Source of the DNA: Dyella japonica A8
GTDB taxonomy: Bacteria > Pseudomonadota > Gammaproteobacteria > Xanthomonadales > Rhodanobacteraceae
DNA: 64,000 bases
NCBI RefSeq assembly: GCF_000725385.1
Contig: NZ_CP008884.1
Coordinates: forward strand, 2,604,001-2,668,000
Direction: 5' to 3'
Positions 37,784-47,833 of the stretch are shown here, one piece after another. The position numbers and the translations under genes are program-made. The notes beneath the pieces are model-generated. The model saw only the letters and a program-made list of their open reading frames with translations, was not told the origin of the DNA and made no database searches. The stretch's first letter is position 1; every line of letters begins with the position of its first letter.

Positions 37784-40084
37784 ATGCGGCCATTTCGTCA
37801 CGTCTGGTTGGGGCTGTTGATTGCGGGTTGTTGGATGGCGCTGGGCGCCCAGGCCGTGGCCGTCGAGGACGCGGCCCGCAATGCCGCGCCAGCCGCAACG
37901 CGGGGCCAGCCGGCATCCGCTGCGTCAGCGTCCGCCGTCGCCCATGACAATGAAGCCGCCGCGACGCCGGCCGGTGTCGCCCGCGACCTCACGCTGAAGC
38001 AGATGGGCGCTTACGGCTCCATCAAGTTGCGGGGACAGGATCCCAACGGCAGCTTGAATGTCTCCGTGCGCAACGACGAAGTGGTGACGGGCGCCAAGCT
38101 GCACCTGGTCTACACCTACTCGCCTTCGCTGATCTACTCGCTGTCACACCTGAAGGTGTTCCTCAACGGCGAAGTCGTCGCCACCTTGCCGATGGACAAG
38201 GAGACGGCGGGGCAGACCGTCAGCAGGGATGTCGCGCTGGATCCTCGCCTGTTTACCGACTTCAACCGCATCGGCCTGCAGATGATCGCGCACTACACGC
38301 TCGATCACTGCGAGGATCCGTATCACTCCTCCCTGTGGACGGATATCAGCCCCGATACATCGCTGACCCTGACCACGTCGCAGATCGGCCTGCCCAACAG
38401 CCTCGCGCTGTTGCCGGCACCGTTCTTCGACCGCCGCGACAACCGGCCGCTGGTGCTGCCCTTCGTGCTGCCCGCGCATGCGGATGCGCCGACCCTGCGC
38501 GCGGCCGGCGTGGTGTCGTCCTGGTTCGGCGCGCTCGCCGGCTGGCGTGGCGCACGCTTCCCGGTGGCCAATACGTCACCCGCCGATACGCATGCCATCG
38601 TCTTTGCGTTGCCCAACGCCATGCCGGAGGGCGTGAAGATCGACGAGATCAAAGGCCCCACGGTGATCGTGATGCCCAACCCGGCCAGCCCGCCGGAGTC
38701 CGGTCGCAAGCTGCTCGTGCTCGCCGGCCGCGACACGAAGGAGCTGCAGGACGCCGTCCATGCGCTGGTGCTCGGCCAGGTCGGCATGTCCGGTGACCAG
38801 GCCATCGTCAAATCGGTGGACCTCGGGCCCGAACGCCGCCCCTACGATGCGCCGAACTGGGCGCCTGTCGACCGGCAGGTGAGCTTCAAGGAGCTGGTGA
38901 CCGATCCGGGGCAACTGGAGGCGTCCGGCTTCAACCCGCCCGCCATCCGCGTGGACGTGCGCTTGCCGCCCGACCTGTTCGCATGGGCGCGGCACAGCGT
39001 GCCGTTGAACGTGCACTACCGTTACACGGCGCCTTCCAACTACAACGACTCGGTGCTCAACATCGGCGTCAACGACCAGTTGTTGCGTTCGGTGCGCCTG
39101 CGTCCGGCCGATCCCTCAGGTGTCGAGCGCCAGTTCAACGTGCCGCTGTTGTCAGGCTCGGAGGCGCGTGGTGCGGAGGAGATCCGCGTGCCGGCGCTGC
39201 GCATCGGCAGCACCAACCAGTTCCAGTTCCAGTTCCACATGGATTCGCAGAAGACCGGGCTATGCGCCTCCGCGGCGCCCGACAGCACGCGCGCCGCGGT
39301 CGATCCGGATTCGACCATCGATTTCAGCCAGTTCGTGCACTACACGGCCATGCCGAACCTGGCGTTCTTCGCCACCAGCGGCTTCCCGTTCACCCGCATG
39401 GCCGACCTGGCCGACACCGCCGTGGTGATGTCCGACACGCCGGATGCGCACGAGCAGGAAGCCATGCTCACCATGCTGGGCCAGATGGGGCGCTGGAGCG
39501 GGCTGCCCGCATTGCGCATGTCGCTGGTGCCGGCCAGCGCGGTGGAATCCGTGCGTGGCCGCGACCTGCTGGTGATCGGCACCGGTACGGCGGGCGAGCT
39601 GATGGCCAAATGGGGCAAGGACCTGCCCATGCTGATTCAGCGCAGCGAGAACGAACTGTCGCTGCGCGAGCCGTCGGATCGCCTGCGGAGCAATGCACCG
39701 ACCGGACGCGCGGCGATGAGCGTCAACGGACCCACGGCAGCCTTCGTGGCTTTCCAGTCACCTTATGCGAAGGGCAGGAGCGTGGTGGCGCTGGCGGCCA
39801 ACACATCCGATCGCCTGGGCGACCTGACGGACGTGCTGGGCGATGACGCACGGGTGCACGAGGTAAGCGGCGACCTGGCCGTGGTGCGACAGAAGATCGT
39901 CGTGGGGCTCACCGTGGGTGACACGTATTACGTGGGGCACCTGCCGTGGTATGCGTGGCTGTGGGTGCATATTTCCAGGTACCCGGCGTTGATGGCCATT
40001 GCCGGCATCCTCGCGGGCCTGTTCGTGGCCTTGACGGTGTTCTGGGCATTGGGTCGGCTCGCCGCGCGTCGCCTGGAAAGGTGA
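37784..40084 (+). CDS. bcsB: cellulose synthase regulatory subunit BcsB
   Basis: A 766-residue periplasmic, membrane-anchored subunit that binds the emerging glucan and is required by BcsA. The signal peptide is followed by an Ala-rich linker, then two carbohydrate-binding/flavodoxin-like repeats (first from LTLKQMGAYGSIKLRG; DHCEDPYHSSLWTDIS is a conserved BcsB phrase). A C-terminal transmembrane helix starts near WYAWLWVHISRYPALM. Full length for the family. First gene of the operon and three bases ahead of bcsZ. Confidence 0.95.
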   Translation: MRPFRHVWLGLLIAGCWMALGAQAVAVEDAARNAAPAATRGQPASAASASAVAHDNEAAATPAGVARDLTLKQMGAYGSIKLRGQDPNGSLNVSVRNDEVVTGAKLHLVYTYSPSLIYSLSHLKVFLNGEVVATLPMDKETAGQTVSRDVALDPRLFTDFNRIGLQMIAHYTLDHCEDPYHSSLWTDISPDTSLTLTTSQIGLPNSLALLPAPFFDRRDNRPLVLPFVLPAHADAPTLRAAGVVSSWFGALAGWRGARFPVANTSPADTHAIVFALPNAMPEGVKIDEIKGPTVIVMPNPASPPESGRKLLVLAGRDTKELQDAVHALVLGQVGMSGDQAIVKSVDLGPERRPYDAPNWAPVDRQVSFKELVTDPGQLEASGFNPPAIRVDVRLPPDLFAWARHSVPLNVHYRYTAPSNYNDSVLNIGVNDQLLRSVRLRPADPSGVERQFNVPLLSGSEARGAEEIRVPALRIGSTNQFQFQFHMDSQKTGLCASAAPDSTRAAVDPDSTIDFSQFVHYTAMPNLAFFATSGFPFTRMADLADTAVVMSDTPDAHEQEAMLTMLGQMGRWSGLPALRMSLVPASAVESVRGRDLLVIGTGTAGELMAKWGKDLPMLIQRSENELSLREPSDRLRSNAPTGRAAMSVNGPTAAFVAFQSPYAKGRSVVALAANTSDRLGDLTDVLGDDARVHEVSGDLAVVRQKIVVGLTVGDTYYVGHLPWYAWLWVHISRYPALMAIAGILAGLFVALTVFWALGRLAARRLER

Positions 40085-40087
40085 TCC

Positions 40088-41257
40088 ATGCGACGCCGTT
40101 CGACGTCATTCCTGCGCGTGCTATGGGCCACTACCGCGATGCTCGCATCGTGTAGCGCGCTGGCGGCATCCTGCGCGTGGCCCGACTGGGATCAGTTCCG
40201 GCAGCACACCGTGAGCGCGAATGGCCGCGTGATCGACGCGAGCACGCCGGAGCAGGTCACCGTCTCCGAAGGGCAGGCCTACGCGCTGTTCTTCGCGCTG
40301 GTGGCCAATGACCGCGCCACCTTCGATCGCCTGCTCCACTGGACACAGAACAACCTCGCGCAGGGCGACCTGACCAAACACCTGCCCGCATGGCATTGGG
40401 GGCGCCGCGACACAAAGCCCGGCGATGCGGCGCCAAGCTGGGGCGTGCTGGACGGCAACCCCGCCTCCGACGCGGATATCTGGATCGCCTACACGCTGCT
40501 CGAAGCAGGGCGCCTGTGGCACGAGCGCAGCTATACCGCACTGGGCACCGTGATGGCGCGCGCCATCGTGGCGCAGGAAACCGCCGTGTTGCCGGGGCTG
40601 GGGCGCACCGTGCTGCCGGGGCCCGTGGGTTTTCATCCGCAGGATCACGTGTGGCGGCTCAACCCCAGCTATGTCCCGCTGCAGGTCATGCGCCGCATGG
40701 CCAGTGCATTGCCCGAGCAGAGCGAATGGAAGGCCATGCTGGATAGCTCGTCGACGCTGGTCACCGGCACCGCGCCGCACGGCTACTCGCCGGACTGGGT
40801 GATCTACACCAGCGGCAAGGGCTTTGGCCCGGACGACGCCACCAAGGCGGAGAGTGCGTACAACGCGATCCGCGTCTACCTGTGGGCCGGCATGCTGGCG
40901 CCGGATGCGCAAGGCCGCGCGTCCGTGCTCGATACCTTCAGGCCGCTCGCGGATTTCGTGGCGGCGCACGGTTTCCCGCCCGAGCGCGTGGACACGCAGA
41001 CCGGCACGCCTGCAAGCAACGAAGGCAACGCGGGCTTTTCCGCCGCTGTGGCGCCGTATCTGGCGGCGCTGGGGCGCAGCGACCTGGCGCAGTCACAGGT
41101 GCAGCGCGCGCGCCGGCTCGCGGCGCAGTCGCCGCTGGGCTACTACAGCCAGGTGCTGGCGCTGTTCGGCCTTGGCTATCTCGACGGCTTGTATCGCTTC
41201 GATGCGGATGGCGCCGTCATTCCCGCCTGGACATCCACGTGCCCCGCGTCGCACTGA
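40088..41257 (+). CDS. bcsZ: periplasmic GH8 endoglucanase BcsZ (base position Asn)
   Basis: A 389-residue exported endo-beta-1,4-glucanase of glycoside hydrolase family 8 that trims nascent cellulose. The signal peptide ends near SALAA. The catalytic acid is Glu61 in TVSEGQAYALFFAL (E. coli Glu55). The subsite aspartate is Asp128 in ASDADIWIAYTLLEAGRLW. The region equal to E. coli SYDAIRVY, whose Asp243 is the general base, reads AYNAIRVYLW with Asn259, so activity may be changed. Overlaps bcsC by 19 bases. Confidence 0.93.
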   Translation: MRRRSTSFLRVLWATTAMLASCSALAASCAWPDWDQFRQHTVSANGRVIDASTPEQVTVSEGQAYALFFALVANDRATFDRLLHWTQNNLAQGDLTKHLPAWHWGRRDTKPGDAAPSWGVLDGNPASDADIWIAYTLLEAGRLWHERSYTALGTVMARAIVAQETAVLPGLGRTVLPGPVGFHPQDHVWRLNPSYVPLQVMRRMASALPEQSEWKAMLDSSSTLVTGTAPHGYSPDWVIYTSGKGFGPDDATKAESAYNAIRVYLWAGMLAPDAQGRASVLDTFRPLADFVAAHGFPPERVDTQTGTPASNEGNAGFSAAVAPYLAALGRSDLAQSQVQRARRLAAQSPLGYYSQVLALFGLGYLDGLYRFDADGAVIPAWTSTCPASH

Positions 41258-44200
41258 GCGATCTGTTCGCACCTGCCATCGTGCTGGTGATCGCCAGTAG
41301 CGCGATGCCGGCGATGGCGCAGTCCCATGCACCGGCGCCGAGCCCGCAGATGAAGCAGTTGCTGGATTCGGCGCGCGTGTGGCAATCCAAGAACCGGCCC
41401 GACATGGCGCGCGGCATCGTGGAAAAGGCCCTGCTCATCGATCCCACGCAGCCGGATGCGATGGCGATGATGGGACAGATCGAGTTGAGCTCCAACCGGC
41501 CCGTCGAGGCCGGCAAGTGGCTTCAACAGCTGCAGAAGCTCTACCCGACCTATCCGGCCACGCTGGCGCTGGCCGACCAGTACCGGCTGGCCACCACGGA
41601 CAAGATGGCGCTCGCCCAGGCGCGGCTGGATGCACGCACGGGCAAATCCGCCGAGGCATGGGCAAAGATGCAGGCGCTGTTCCCGCGTGGCGCGCCCAGC
41701 GGGCCGATGGCCCGCGACTATTACCGCGCCATGGCGTCGGCGGGGCAGCGCGATCGTGCGCTGAACGAACTGCGCGAGCGCGTGCGGCAAAACCCCGACG
41801 ACCTCGGCCTGGCCCTGATCCTGGCCGACATGCTGACGGACCGCGGCGACACGCGCATGGAAGGCCTGGACATCATCTATCGCATCTACCAGCGACCGGA
41901 TGCCAACCGGCCAGAGGCGCTGGAGCTGTGGCGGCGCGCGCTCAACAGCGCCGGCGCGGACGATCCCGCTTATTACGTGTGGTACCAGCGCTACCTCAAG
42001 GAAGCCCCCGACGATGCCAGCGCCAGGGCCGCGCTCGCCGCGTTGGCGAAAAAGGGCGGCGCGACCTACGTGCCTCCTCCCAAGGGCGCGACCACCGCCG
42101 GCACGGCATCGAGTGCGGGCAAACCCTCACCGACGGCGCGGCAAGGTGCGGCGCTTGGCGAGCAAGGCCTGGCGAAACTGCGCGAAGGACGCCACGACGA
42201 CGCACGCGCCCTGTTCGCACGCGCGCTGAAGCTGGACCCCGACAACGCCGGCAAGTGGCGCAGCCTGATGGCCACCGCCACGTTCTGGGGGACGCTGGCA
42301 AAGGCGCGCGCCGCCAACGAGCAGGGGCATCCTGCGCAGGGCGAAGCGCTGGCGCGCGACGCGCTGCGGCAGCAGCCCAACCAGGTCGATGCAAAGAAGG
42401 TGTTGGCGACCTCGCTGATGGCGCAGGAGAAATGGCCGGAAGCCGAAGCGCTGCTGCGCCCCATGGTGGACGCGAAGCCGCCGGATATCGATGCGCTGGA
42501 GATGCTCGCCAAAGTCTGGATCGCGACGAATCGCACCGGCGAGATCACGCCGCTGCTCGCGCAGGTGGAGCAGCGCTACCAAGGGGCCGGCGACGCGATG
42601 GTCAAACTGCGCGCGCAGCTGCTTTCCATCGAAGCCGATCAGCTCATTGCCGAAGGCAAGAGCGGCGCCGCCGTGCTGAAGCTGGAAGATGCCGTGCGCC
42701 TGCGGCCACAGGACGCCTGGCTGCGCTACACGCTGGCGCGCCAGTATCTGGATCTGGGGCTTCCCGCGCTGGGACGTTCGGTGATGGAGGATGGCGTGCG
42801 TTATGCCGCGACGCCGGACATGCGCTATGCCACCGCGCTCTATCTCAACGCGCTGGATGACGTCGATGGCGCCAGCGCGGTGCTGGCTGCTGTGCCAGAA
42901 GGGCAGCGCTCCCAGGGCATGCGCGAGCTGGCGGCGAACCTCAAGGCGCAGCGCGACCTGCGCGAGGCGCGGCAGCTGGAGGCCCAGGGACGACGGCAAG
43001 AGGCTGGGGCGTTGCTCGATCGCATCGCCATGAACGTGCGCAACGACCCACAGATGCTGGCCAGCGTCGGCCGCGAGTGGATCGCGCTGGGCGAACCGGA
43101 CAAGGGCCTGGCACTGGTGCGCGACTGGCTCGATGCGCACCCGGATGATCCCGCCATCGGCGTGCGCCTGCGGTATGGCGAGCTGCTGGCCTCGGCCAAT
43201 CGCGACGACGCATTGCGTTCGTGGATCGCCGATGCGCGTACGCGCCCTGGCGTTACCGCCGAACAGCAGGCGCTCTTCGACGATCAGCTGCTGCGCTTGT
43301 CGCTGCGCACCGCAGAGCGGCAGATCCAGGCCGGCGATCTCGCCGCTGCCGGTCGCACGCTGGACGCCGTGCCGGAGGCGGGCAAGAAGGACAAGCGCTG
43401 GTTGCTCACGCAAGCGGACCTTCGCGAGGCGCGTGGCGATTACCGTGGCGCGGAAGACGCCGCCCGCACGGTGCTGGTCGGTCATCCCGGCGACGCCGAT
43501 GCGCGACTCACCATCGCGCGCATGGAAGAACGCATGGGGCATCGCCAGGCCGCGCAGGACATCATCGACCAGGTCCTGGCCGACACCGCGCCGGACGATG
43601 TCGATACCCGCCTGGCCATCGCCCGTCGCTACACCGCCATCGGGCGCAACGCGCAGGCGCGTGCGGTGGTCGATCCCTTGCGGCAGCAGTATCTGGGGCG
43701 GTCCGACGTCACCATGCAAGCCGGCCGCATCGCGCAATCGCAAGGGCATTACGACGACGCGGCGCAGCTTTATCGCAGCGCGTTGACGCAGGAGCAGGGC
43801 GAAGGCGATACGCCGAGCCCTGTCGATGGGCTGACCTCGGCGCAACGTGCCTTGCAGGGGCTGCAGGATCGCCGGCAAGGGCAGGTGGCTACCGCCGTCA
43901 TCCAGTCCAACGAGTCGGGCAGCAGCGGCATGTCGCGGCTGGACGCGACGGAGATCCCCGTCTACCTGCGCATACCCGACGGCTACACCGGCCATTATTT
44001 CTTCCATGCGGACACCGTGCTGCTCCATGCGGGCACCTTGCCGGCGGACCAGTTCGATCCCGCCTACAAGTTCGGCAAGATCGCCGCGCTCGGCAATGCC
44101 GGGCTGCATCCCGTGGACCAGACTGACAAGGGCGTGGCGCTGGCGGCGGGCTATGACTTCAACGGCGCGAACCATACCTGGCGCGCCGACATCGGCACCT

Positions 44201-45027
44201 CGCCGGTGGGCTTCACGGTCAGCAACATCCTGGGTGGCTTGCTCTACCGGCATGATTTCTACAGTTCATCGCTCACGCTGGACGTATCGCGCCGGCCCGT
44301 GACCAGCAGCCTTGTGTCGTATGCGGGCGCGCGCGATCCGGCCACCGGCGAAAGCTGGGGCGGCGTGGTGCGTAGCGGCGTCACGGTGCGCGGCGCGCAG
44401 GACTGGGGGCGCAGCACGCTGTTCGCCTCGGTCGGCTTTGGCGTGCTCACCGGCAAGAACACCGAAACCAATCACGAGTTCAAGGTGCGCAGCGGCGTCG
44501 ACCTGCCGGTGTATGTCAGTACCGACCAGCGCTTTTCCAGCGGCCTGGTGGTGAACTACTGGAGCTACTCGAACAACCAGCACTTCTACACGTTCGGCAA
44601 CGGCGGCTACTACAGCCCGGGGAAGTACGTTTCCGTCTCCATTCCGCTGGATTGGACCGGCCGCTACAAGCGCTGGGCCTGGGAGCTGGAAGCCTCGGTG
44701 GGTAACTCGTGGACGCGCGAGGACAGCGCGCCGTACTTCCCCACGCGCCCGGACCTGCAGGCACAAGCCGTTGCCCGCATGGCCGCGGCGGGTCTCGGCT
44801 CGCCGTATTTCGGCACCGGTACCGGCGGCGGCTTCAGCTACACCGTGGCGGGCGCGCTGGAATACCGGCTCACGCCGCACTGGGTGATCGGCTCGCGCTT
44901 CAAGCTCGACCGTTCACGCGACTACGCACCCAACCTTGGCACGATCTATCTGCGCTACTTCTTTGACCGGCAGCGATTGCCGGTGCCGTACCCGCCTGAT
45001 CCGGTCAAGCCGTACTCCGCGTACTGA
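41239..45027 (+). CDS. bcsC: cellulose export outer-membrane protein BcsC
   Basis: A 1262-residue protein with a periplasmic array of tetratricopeptide repeats (about residues 30-880) and a C-terminal BcsC beta-barrel (from about 890: TEIPVYLRIPDGYTGHYFF onward, final strand TIYLRYFFD) through which the glucan leaves. No ATG is available. GTG 41239, inside the end of bcsZ, gives a good signal peptide ending SAMPAMAQ. The E. coli protein is about 1157 residues, so the TPR part is longer here. Confidence 0.93.
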   Translation: MPRVALSDLFAPAIVLVIASSAMPAMAQSHAPAPSPQMKQLLDSARVWQSKNRPDMARGIVEKALLIDPTQPDAMAMMGQIELSSNRPVEAGKWLQQLQKLYPTYPATLALADQYRLATTDKMALAQARLDARTGKSAEAWAKMQALFPRGAPSGPMARDYYRAMASAGQRDRALNELRERVRQNPDDLGLALILADMLTDRGDTRMEGLDIIYRIYQRPDANRPEALELWRRALNSAGADDPAYYVWYQRYLKEAPDDASARAALAALAKKGGATYVPPPKGATTAGTASSAGKPSPTARQGAALGEQGLAKLREGRHDDARALFARALKLDPDNAGKWRSLMATATFWGTLAKARAANEQGHPAQGEALARDALRQQPNQVDAKKVLATSLMAQEKWPEAEALLRPMVDAKPPDIDALEMLAKVWIATNRTGEITPLLAQVEQRYQGAGDAMVKLRAQLLSIEADQLIAEGKSGAAVLKLEDAVRLRPQDAWLRYTLARQYLDLGLPALGRSVMEDGVRYAATPDMRYATALYLNALDDVDGASAVLAAVPEGQRSQGMRELAANLKAQRDLREARQLEAQGRRQEAGALLDRIAMNVRNDPQMLASVGREWIALGEPDKGLALVRDWLDAHPDDPAIGVRLRYGELLASANRDDALRSWIADARTRPGVTAEQQALFDDQLLRLSLRTAERQIQAGDLAAAGRTLDAVPEAGKKDKRWLLTQADLREARGDYRGAEDAARTVLVGHPGDADARLTIARMEERMGHRQAAQDIIDQVLADTAPDDVDTRLAIARRYTAIGRNAQARAVVDPLRQQYLGRSDVTMQAGRIAQSQGHYDDAAQLYRSALTQEQGEGDTPSPVDGLTSAQRALQGLQDRRQGQVATAVIQSNESGSSGMSRLDATEIPVYLRIPDGYTGHYFFHADTVLLHAGTLPADQFDPAYKFGKIAALGNAGLHPVDQTDKGVALAAGYDFNGANHTWRADIGTSPVGFTVSNILGGLLYRHDFYSSSLTLDVSRRPVTSSLVSYAGARDPATGESWGGVVRSGVTVRGAQDWGRSTLFASVGFGVLTGKNTETNHEFKVRSGVDLPVYVSTDQRFSSGLVVNYWSYSNNQHFYTFGNGGYYSPGKYVSVSIPLDWTGRYKRWAWELEASVGNSWTREDSAPYFPTRPDLQAQAVARMAAAGLGSPYFGTGTGGGFSYTVAGALEYRLTPHWVIGSRFKLDRSRDYAPNLGTIYLRYFFDRQRLPVPYPPDPVKPYSAY

Positions 45028-45058
45028 ACCGGCACACTGAAACCCTGGGACGAGAGCC

Positions 45059-46822
45059 GTGGCGAACCTTCCTCCACAACCTTCCGAATCGACCGACCGC
45101 GCCGCGTCGCGGGCGCGCCTGCGGCTGAACCAGTCGCTGGCCATCGAAGGGTTGCCCTCGTCGCTGTCGGCGCTGGCCACGGGGTGCGTCTATGCGGTGT
45201 ACGCCAGCCGCTCGCCCGCGCGCGATGCGCTGTACTGGAAGACCGCCGCCAACGCCTTGCTCACGCCGGTGACGGTGCTCTCCACGCGTTCCGCCGCCGA
45301 CATCACCTACGCCCTGCGCCAGCAAGGCGTGGATATCGACCAGGCAGGCGCGGTGCACCCACGCTCCAACGTCTGCTCGCTGCGCTTGTCGCCCAACCGC
45401 GACGGCTGCGACGTGCTGATGGAAGCGCTGCAATCGCTGTCCGAGCAATGCGCCGCCCCGGCCAGTCAGTTCCTGCTCGAAGGCGTGGCGGCGTGTTTCG
45501 CCTGGCATGACCGCGCCGCGCTGATCCGCCAGGGTGCCGCGCTTGCCGGCTGGTGTGCGCAGACGCGCCACACGGTGCTGCTGGTCATGCTGCCGCCTTT
45601 GGTCGAGGAAAGCGGCGACTTCCGTCCGCTCACCGACTTCCAGATCCAGTTCGCCGGGGCTGCGCAGCTGGTGCACGAGCAGGGCGAGTTCCGTTGGGAG
45701 GTTGCCTTCTGGCGCGACAACTACGGCGCCTTGTCGGCCAGCGAATCCATTCCGTTGCGCTTCTCCGCCACCGATCACCGGTTGGTCGCGATGATGGACG
45801 GTGATCGGGAAAACGGCGAAGGCATCGGCATGCTCGCGCCCGACGAGTCGGTGGTGATGGTGTCGCACGATGCCGTGGCCCACGAACGCGCGATGCCCAA
45901 GTCGTGGCAGGTGCTGGCCGACAACGAGGCGCTGGTGATGGCCGCGAGCCGCACCGTGGCCGCCACGGTGATCCTGCATTACGGCATCAACGAAAGCCTG
46001 GCGACGCTGGCCAAGCAGGTGAACTTCCTGCGCCGTCAGTGCGGCAAGGCACTGAAGATCCTCATCCGCGAAGACAACGTCAGCATCCGCTACGAACTGC
46101 TGATGCTCACGCTGGGCGCCAACGCCATCCTGCCGCGCAACATGCCGATGGCGCAGGTGGAGATTGCCGTGGATGGCGTGCAGGGGCAGTTGTTCTCGCG
46201 CCCGGTGCCGGACGATTACCGCAGCGCGCTCTCCGCCGCCATGCGCGATACCACCACGGGCTATGTGCCGCCCCGGCGTTTCATCGAACTGGTGCGCGAG
46301 GCGGTGGAGCGCAGCCGGCCGATCCGGCTGCCCAATGTGCTGCTGCGCCTGCCGCTGGAACATGACGTGGCGGGCATCGATGCGCTCAAGGCATGCCACA
46401 TCCGCCGCGCCGGCGACCTGTGCACGGCCAGCGGCGACAGCCTTTACCTGTTCTTCTTCGCCTGCCACGTGGACAACGCCAGCAAGGCGATGGAGCGGGT
46501 GTTCGATATTCCCTTGTCCGACCTGTTCCGCGGCGAGCTGCGCAGCGGCGACCGCGATACGATCTTCGCCGCGCTCGACGAACTCGACGACGAGATCGCC
46601 GAGCTGCCGCCACCCGATTACACCGGACTGATCGAACCGGTGGACCCGATGGCGCCGGAAGCCGCCGAGCCGGCCATCGACGCGCCCGGACCACATGCGG
46701 CTGACGATGACACGGCAGAGGACCTGTCCATACTTGGCAAGCCTGCGGCCCCGCCGGGCGAGGCCGCCAGGGCACCGCGCACGGCGCACCCGGCGTCGCT
46801 GCCCCTGAAGGCGCGGGGGTGA
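45059..46822 (+). CDS. bcsE: cellulose biosynthesis protein BcsE (c-di-GMP sensor)
   Basis: A 587-residue cytosolic protein that binds cyclic di-GMP and promotes maximal cellulose output. Its GIL (GGDEF I-site-like) domain is recognised by the RxGD motif Arg450-Ala-Gly-Asp453 in HIRRAGDLC, preceded by the ELLMLTLGANAILPRNMPMA stretch typical of BcsE. The N-terminal part is the degenerate ATPase/receiver-like tandem. The tail after about 520 is acidic, proline-rich and probably disordered. The start is GTG 45059. In E. coli bcsE lies in a separate divergent operon. Confidence 0.9.
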   Translation: MANLPPQPSESTDRAASRARLRLNQSLAIEGLPSSLSALATGCVYAVYASRSPARDALYWKTAANALLTPVTVLSTRSAADITYALRQQGVDIDQAGAVHPRSNVCSLRLSPNRDGCDVLMEALQSLSEQCAAPASQFLLEGVAACFAWHDRAALIRQGAALAGWCAQTRHTVLLVMLPPLVEESGDFRPLTDFQIQFAGAAQLVHEQGEFRWEVAFWRDNYGALSASESIPLRFSATDHRLVAMMDGDRENGEGIGMLAPDESVVMVSHDAVAHERAMPKSWQVLADNEALVMAASRTVAATVILHYGINESLATLAKQVNFLRRQCGKALKILIREDNVSIRYELLMLTLGANAILPRNMPMAQVEIAVDGVQGQLFSRPVPDDYRSALSAAMRDTTTGYVPPRRFIELVREAVERSRPIRLPNVLLRLPLEHDVAGIDALKACHIRRAGDLCTASGDSLYLFFFACHVDNASKAMERVFDIPLSDLFRGELRSGDRDTIFAALDELDDEIAELPPPDYTGLIEPVDPMAPEAAEPAIDAPGPHAADDDTAEDLSILGKPAAPPGEAARAPRTAHPASLPLKARG

Positions 46823-46829
46823 GGCGGCC

Positions 46830-47030
46830 ATGAACACCTTCATCAACTTCTTCATCTGGGGATTGATCATCGCGGCGCCGCTGTGGTGGTTGTGGTGGCG
46901 ATTCCGCCTGGGCTACTGGCTGGCGCGTTCGCGCTCGCTGTTCCGCCGCCGTGCCGTGCAGTTGCCGTCCCAGCTCGAAGGGTTGGTCATCCGCGGCAAG
47001 CGCGTGGGCAGCCCGGGGAGGAAGGCATGA
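46830..47030 (+). CDS. bcsF: small membrane protein BcsF
   Basis: A 66-residue protein with one N-terminal transmembrane helix (about 5-25, rich in Ile and Trp: GLIIAAPLWWLWWRF) and a basic cytosolic tail. In E. coli BcsF anchors BcsE at the synthase complex. It lies seven bases after bcsE, and its stop overlaps the bcsQ start (ATGA). Position between bcsE and downstream genes and the size make the call firm despite low sequence content. Confidence 0.8.
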   Translation: MNTFINFFIWGLIIAAPLWWLWWRFRLGYWLARSRSLFRRRAVQLPSQLEGLVIRGKRVGSPGRKA

Positions 47031-47833
47031 AGACCATCGCCATCGTTTCCTCCGTCGGCGGCGCGGGACGCACAATGCTCACCGCCTCACTGGCGGGCCT
47101 GCTGATGGCGCGCAAGCATCCCGCACTTGCGGTGGAGTGCGATCCGCGCAACGTGCTCACGTTCTATTGCGGCTGGCGCACGCCCGCACGGCAAGGACTG
47201 GTGTCGCACATCCTCGGGCCAGCCGACGACTGGAGTGACGCGGCCCTGCAGACCGACGACGGTGTGTTGTGGCTGCCGTGGGGCGGGGCGCGCGACGATG
47301 GGCGAGGGCCGGAGGGTGAGACTTCCGTCGCTGTCGCGGCGGCCCTGTACAGACAACCGGCCTGGTTGCGTGACCTGCTGACCCGCATCGACCTGCCGGG
47401 GCACGGCGTGGCCCTGGTCGATACACCGGCCTGGCCATCGGTGCATGCGACGCAAGCCATGGCCGCCGCCGACCTGGTGCTGGTGGTACTGCCACCCACG
47501 CCGCTGGCCTGCGCCACGCTGCCGCGCCTGCGCAGCGAACTGAAGGCGCTGGGCAAGCAGGCCGTCTATGTGGCCAATGCGGTATCGCCGGCATCGCGGC
47601 TGCACACCGACATCCTCGCGCTGCTGCGCGACACGCTGGGCGCGGAGCTATCGGCCTATCGCGTGCATGCGGATGCGGGCATTCCCGAATCGCTGGCGCG
47701 CAACGAGAGCTTCGTGCAGAGCTCGCCGCATTCGCAGGCGGCCCACGACATGCAGGGCCTTGCCACCTGGTTGTCGAACTGGATCCGTACCGCGTCGCCA
47801 TCGCTCGCGTCCGCACGTGGAGGCAACGCATGA
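47027..47833 (+). CDS. bcsQ: cellulose synthase-associated ParA/MinD-like protein BcsQ (YhjQ)
   Basis: A 268-residue SIMIBI-class protein of the BcsQ/YhjQ family, needed for synthase assembly or polar placement. The P-loop region reads VSSVGGAGRTMLTAS: both lysines of the classic KGGxGKT motif are replaced (Val and Arg), so nucleotide handling may differ. E. coli BcsQ is also divergent here. ALVDTPAW marks the Walker B/switch region. ATG 47027 overlaps bcsF, and the stop overlaps bcsA by four bases. Confidence 0.85.
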   Translation: MKTIAIVSSVGGAGRTMLTASLAGLLMARKHPALAVECDPRNVLTFYCGWRTPARQGLVSHILGPADDWSDAALQTDDGVLWLPWGGARDDGRGPEGETSVAVAAALYRQPAWLRDLLTRIDLPGHGVALVDTPAWPSVHATQAMAAADLVLVVLPPTPLACATLPRLRSELKALGKQAVYVANAVSPASRLHTDILALLRDTLGAELSAYRVHADAGIPESLARNESFVQSSPHSQAAHDMQGLATWLSNWIRTASPSLASARGGNA

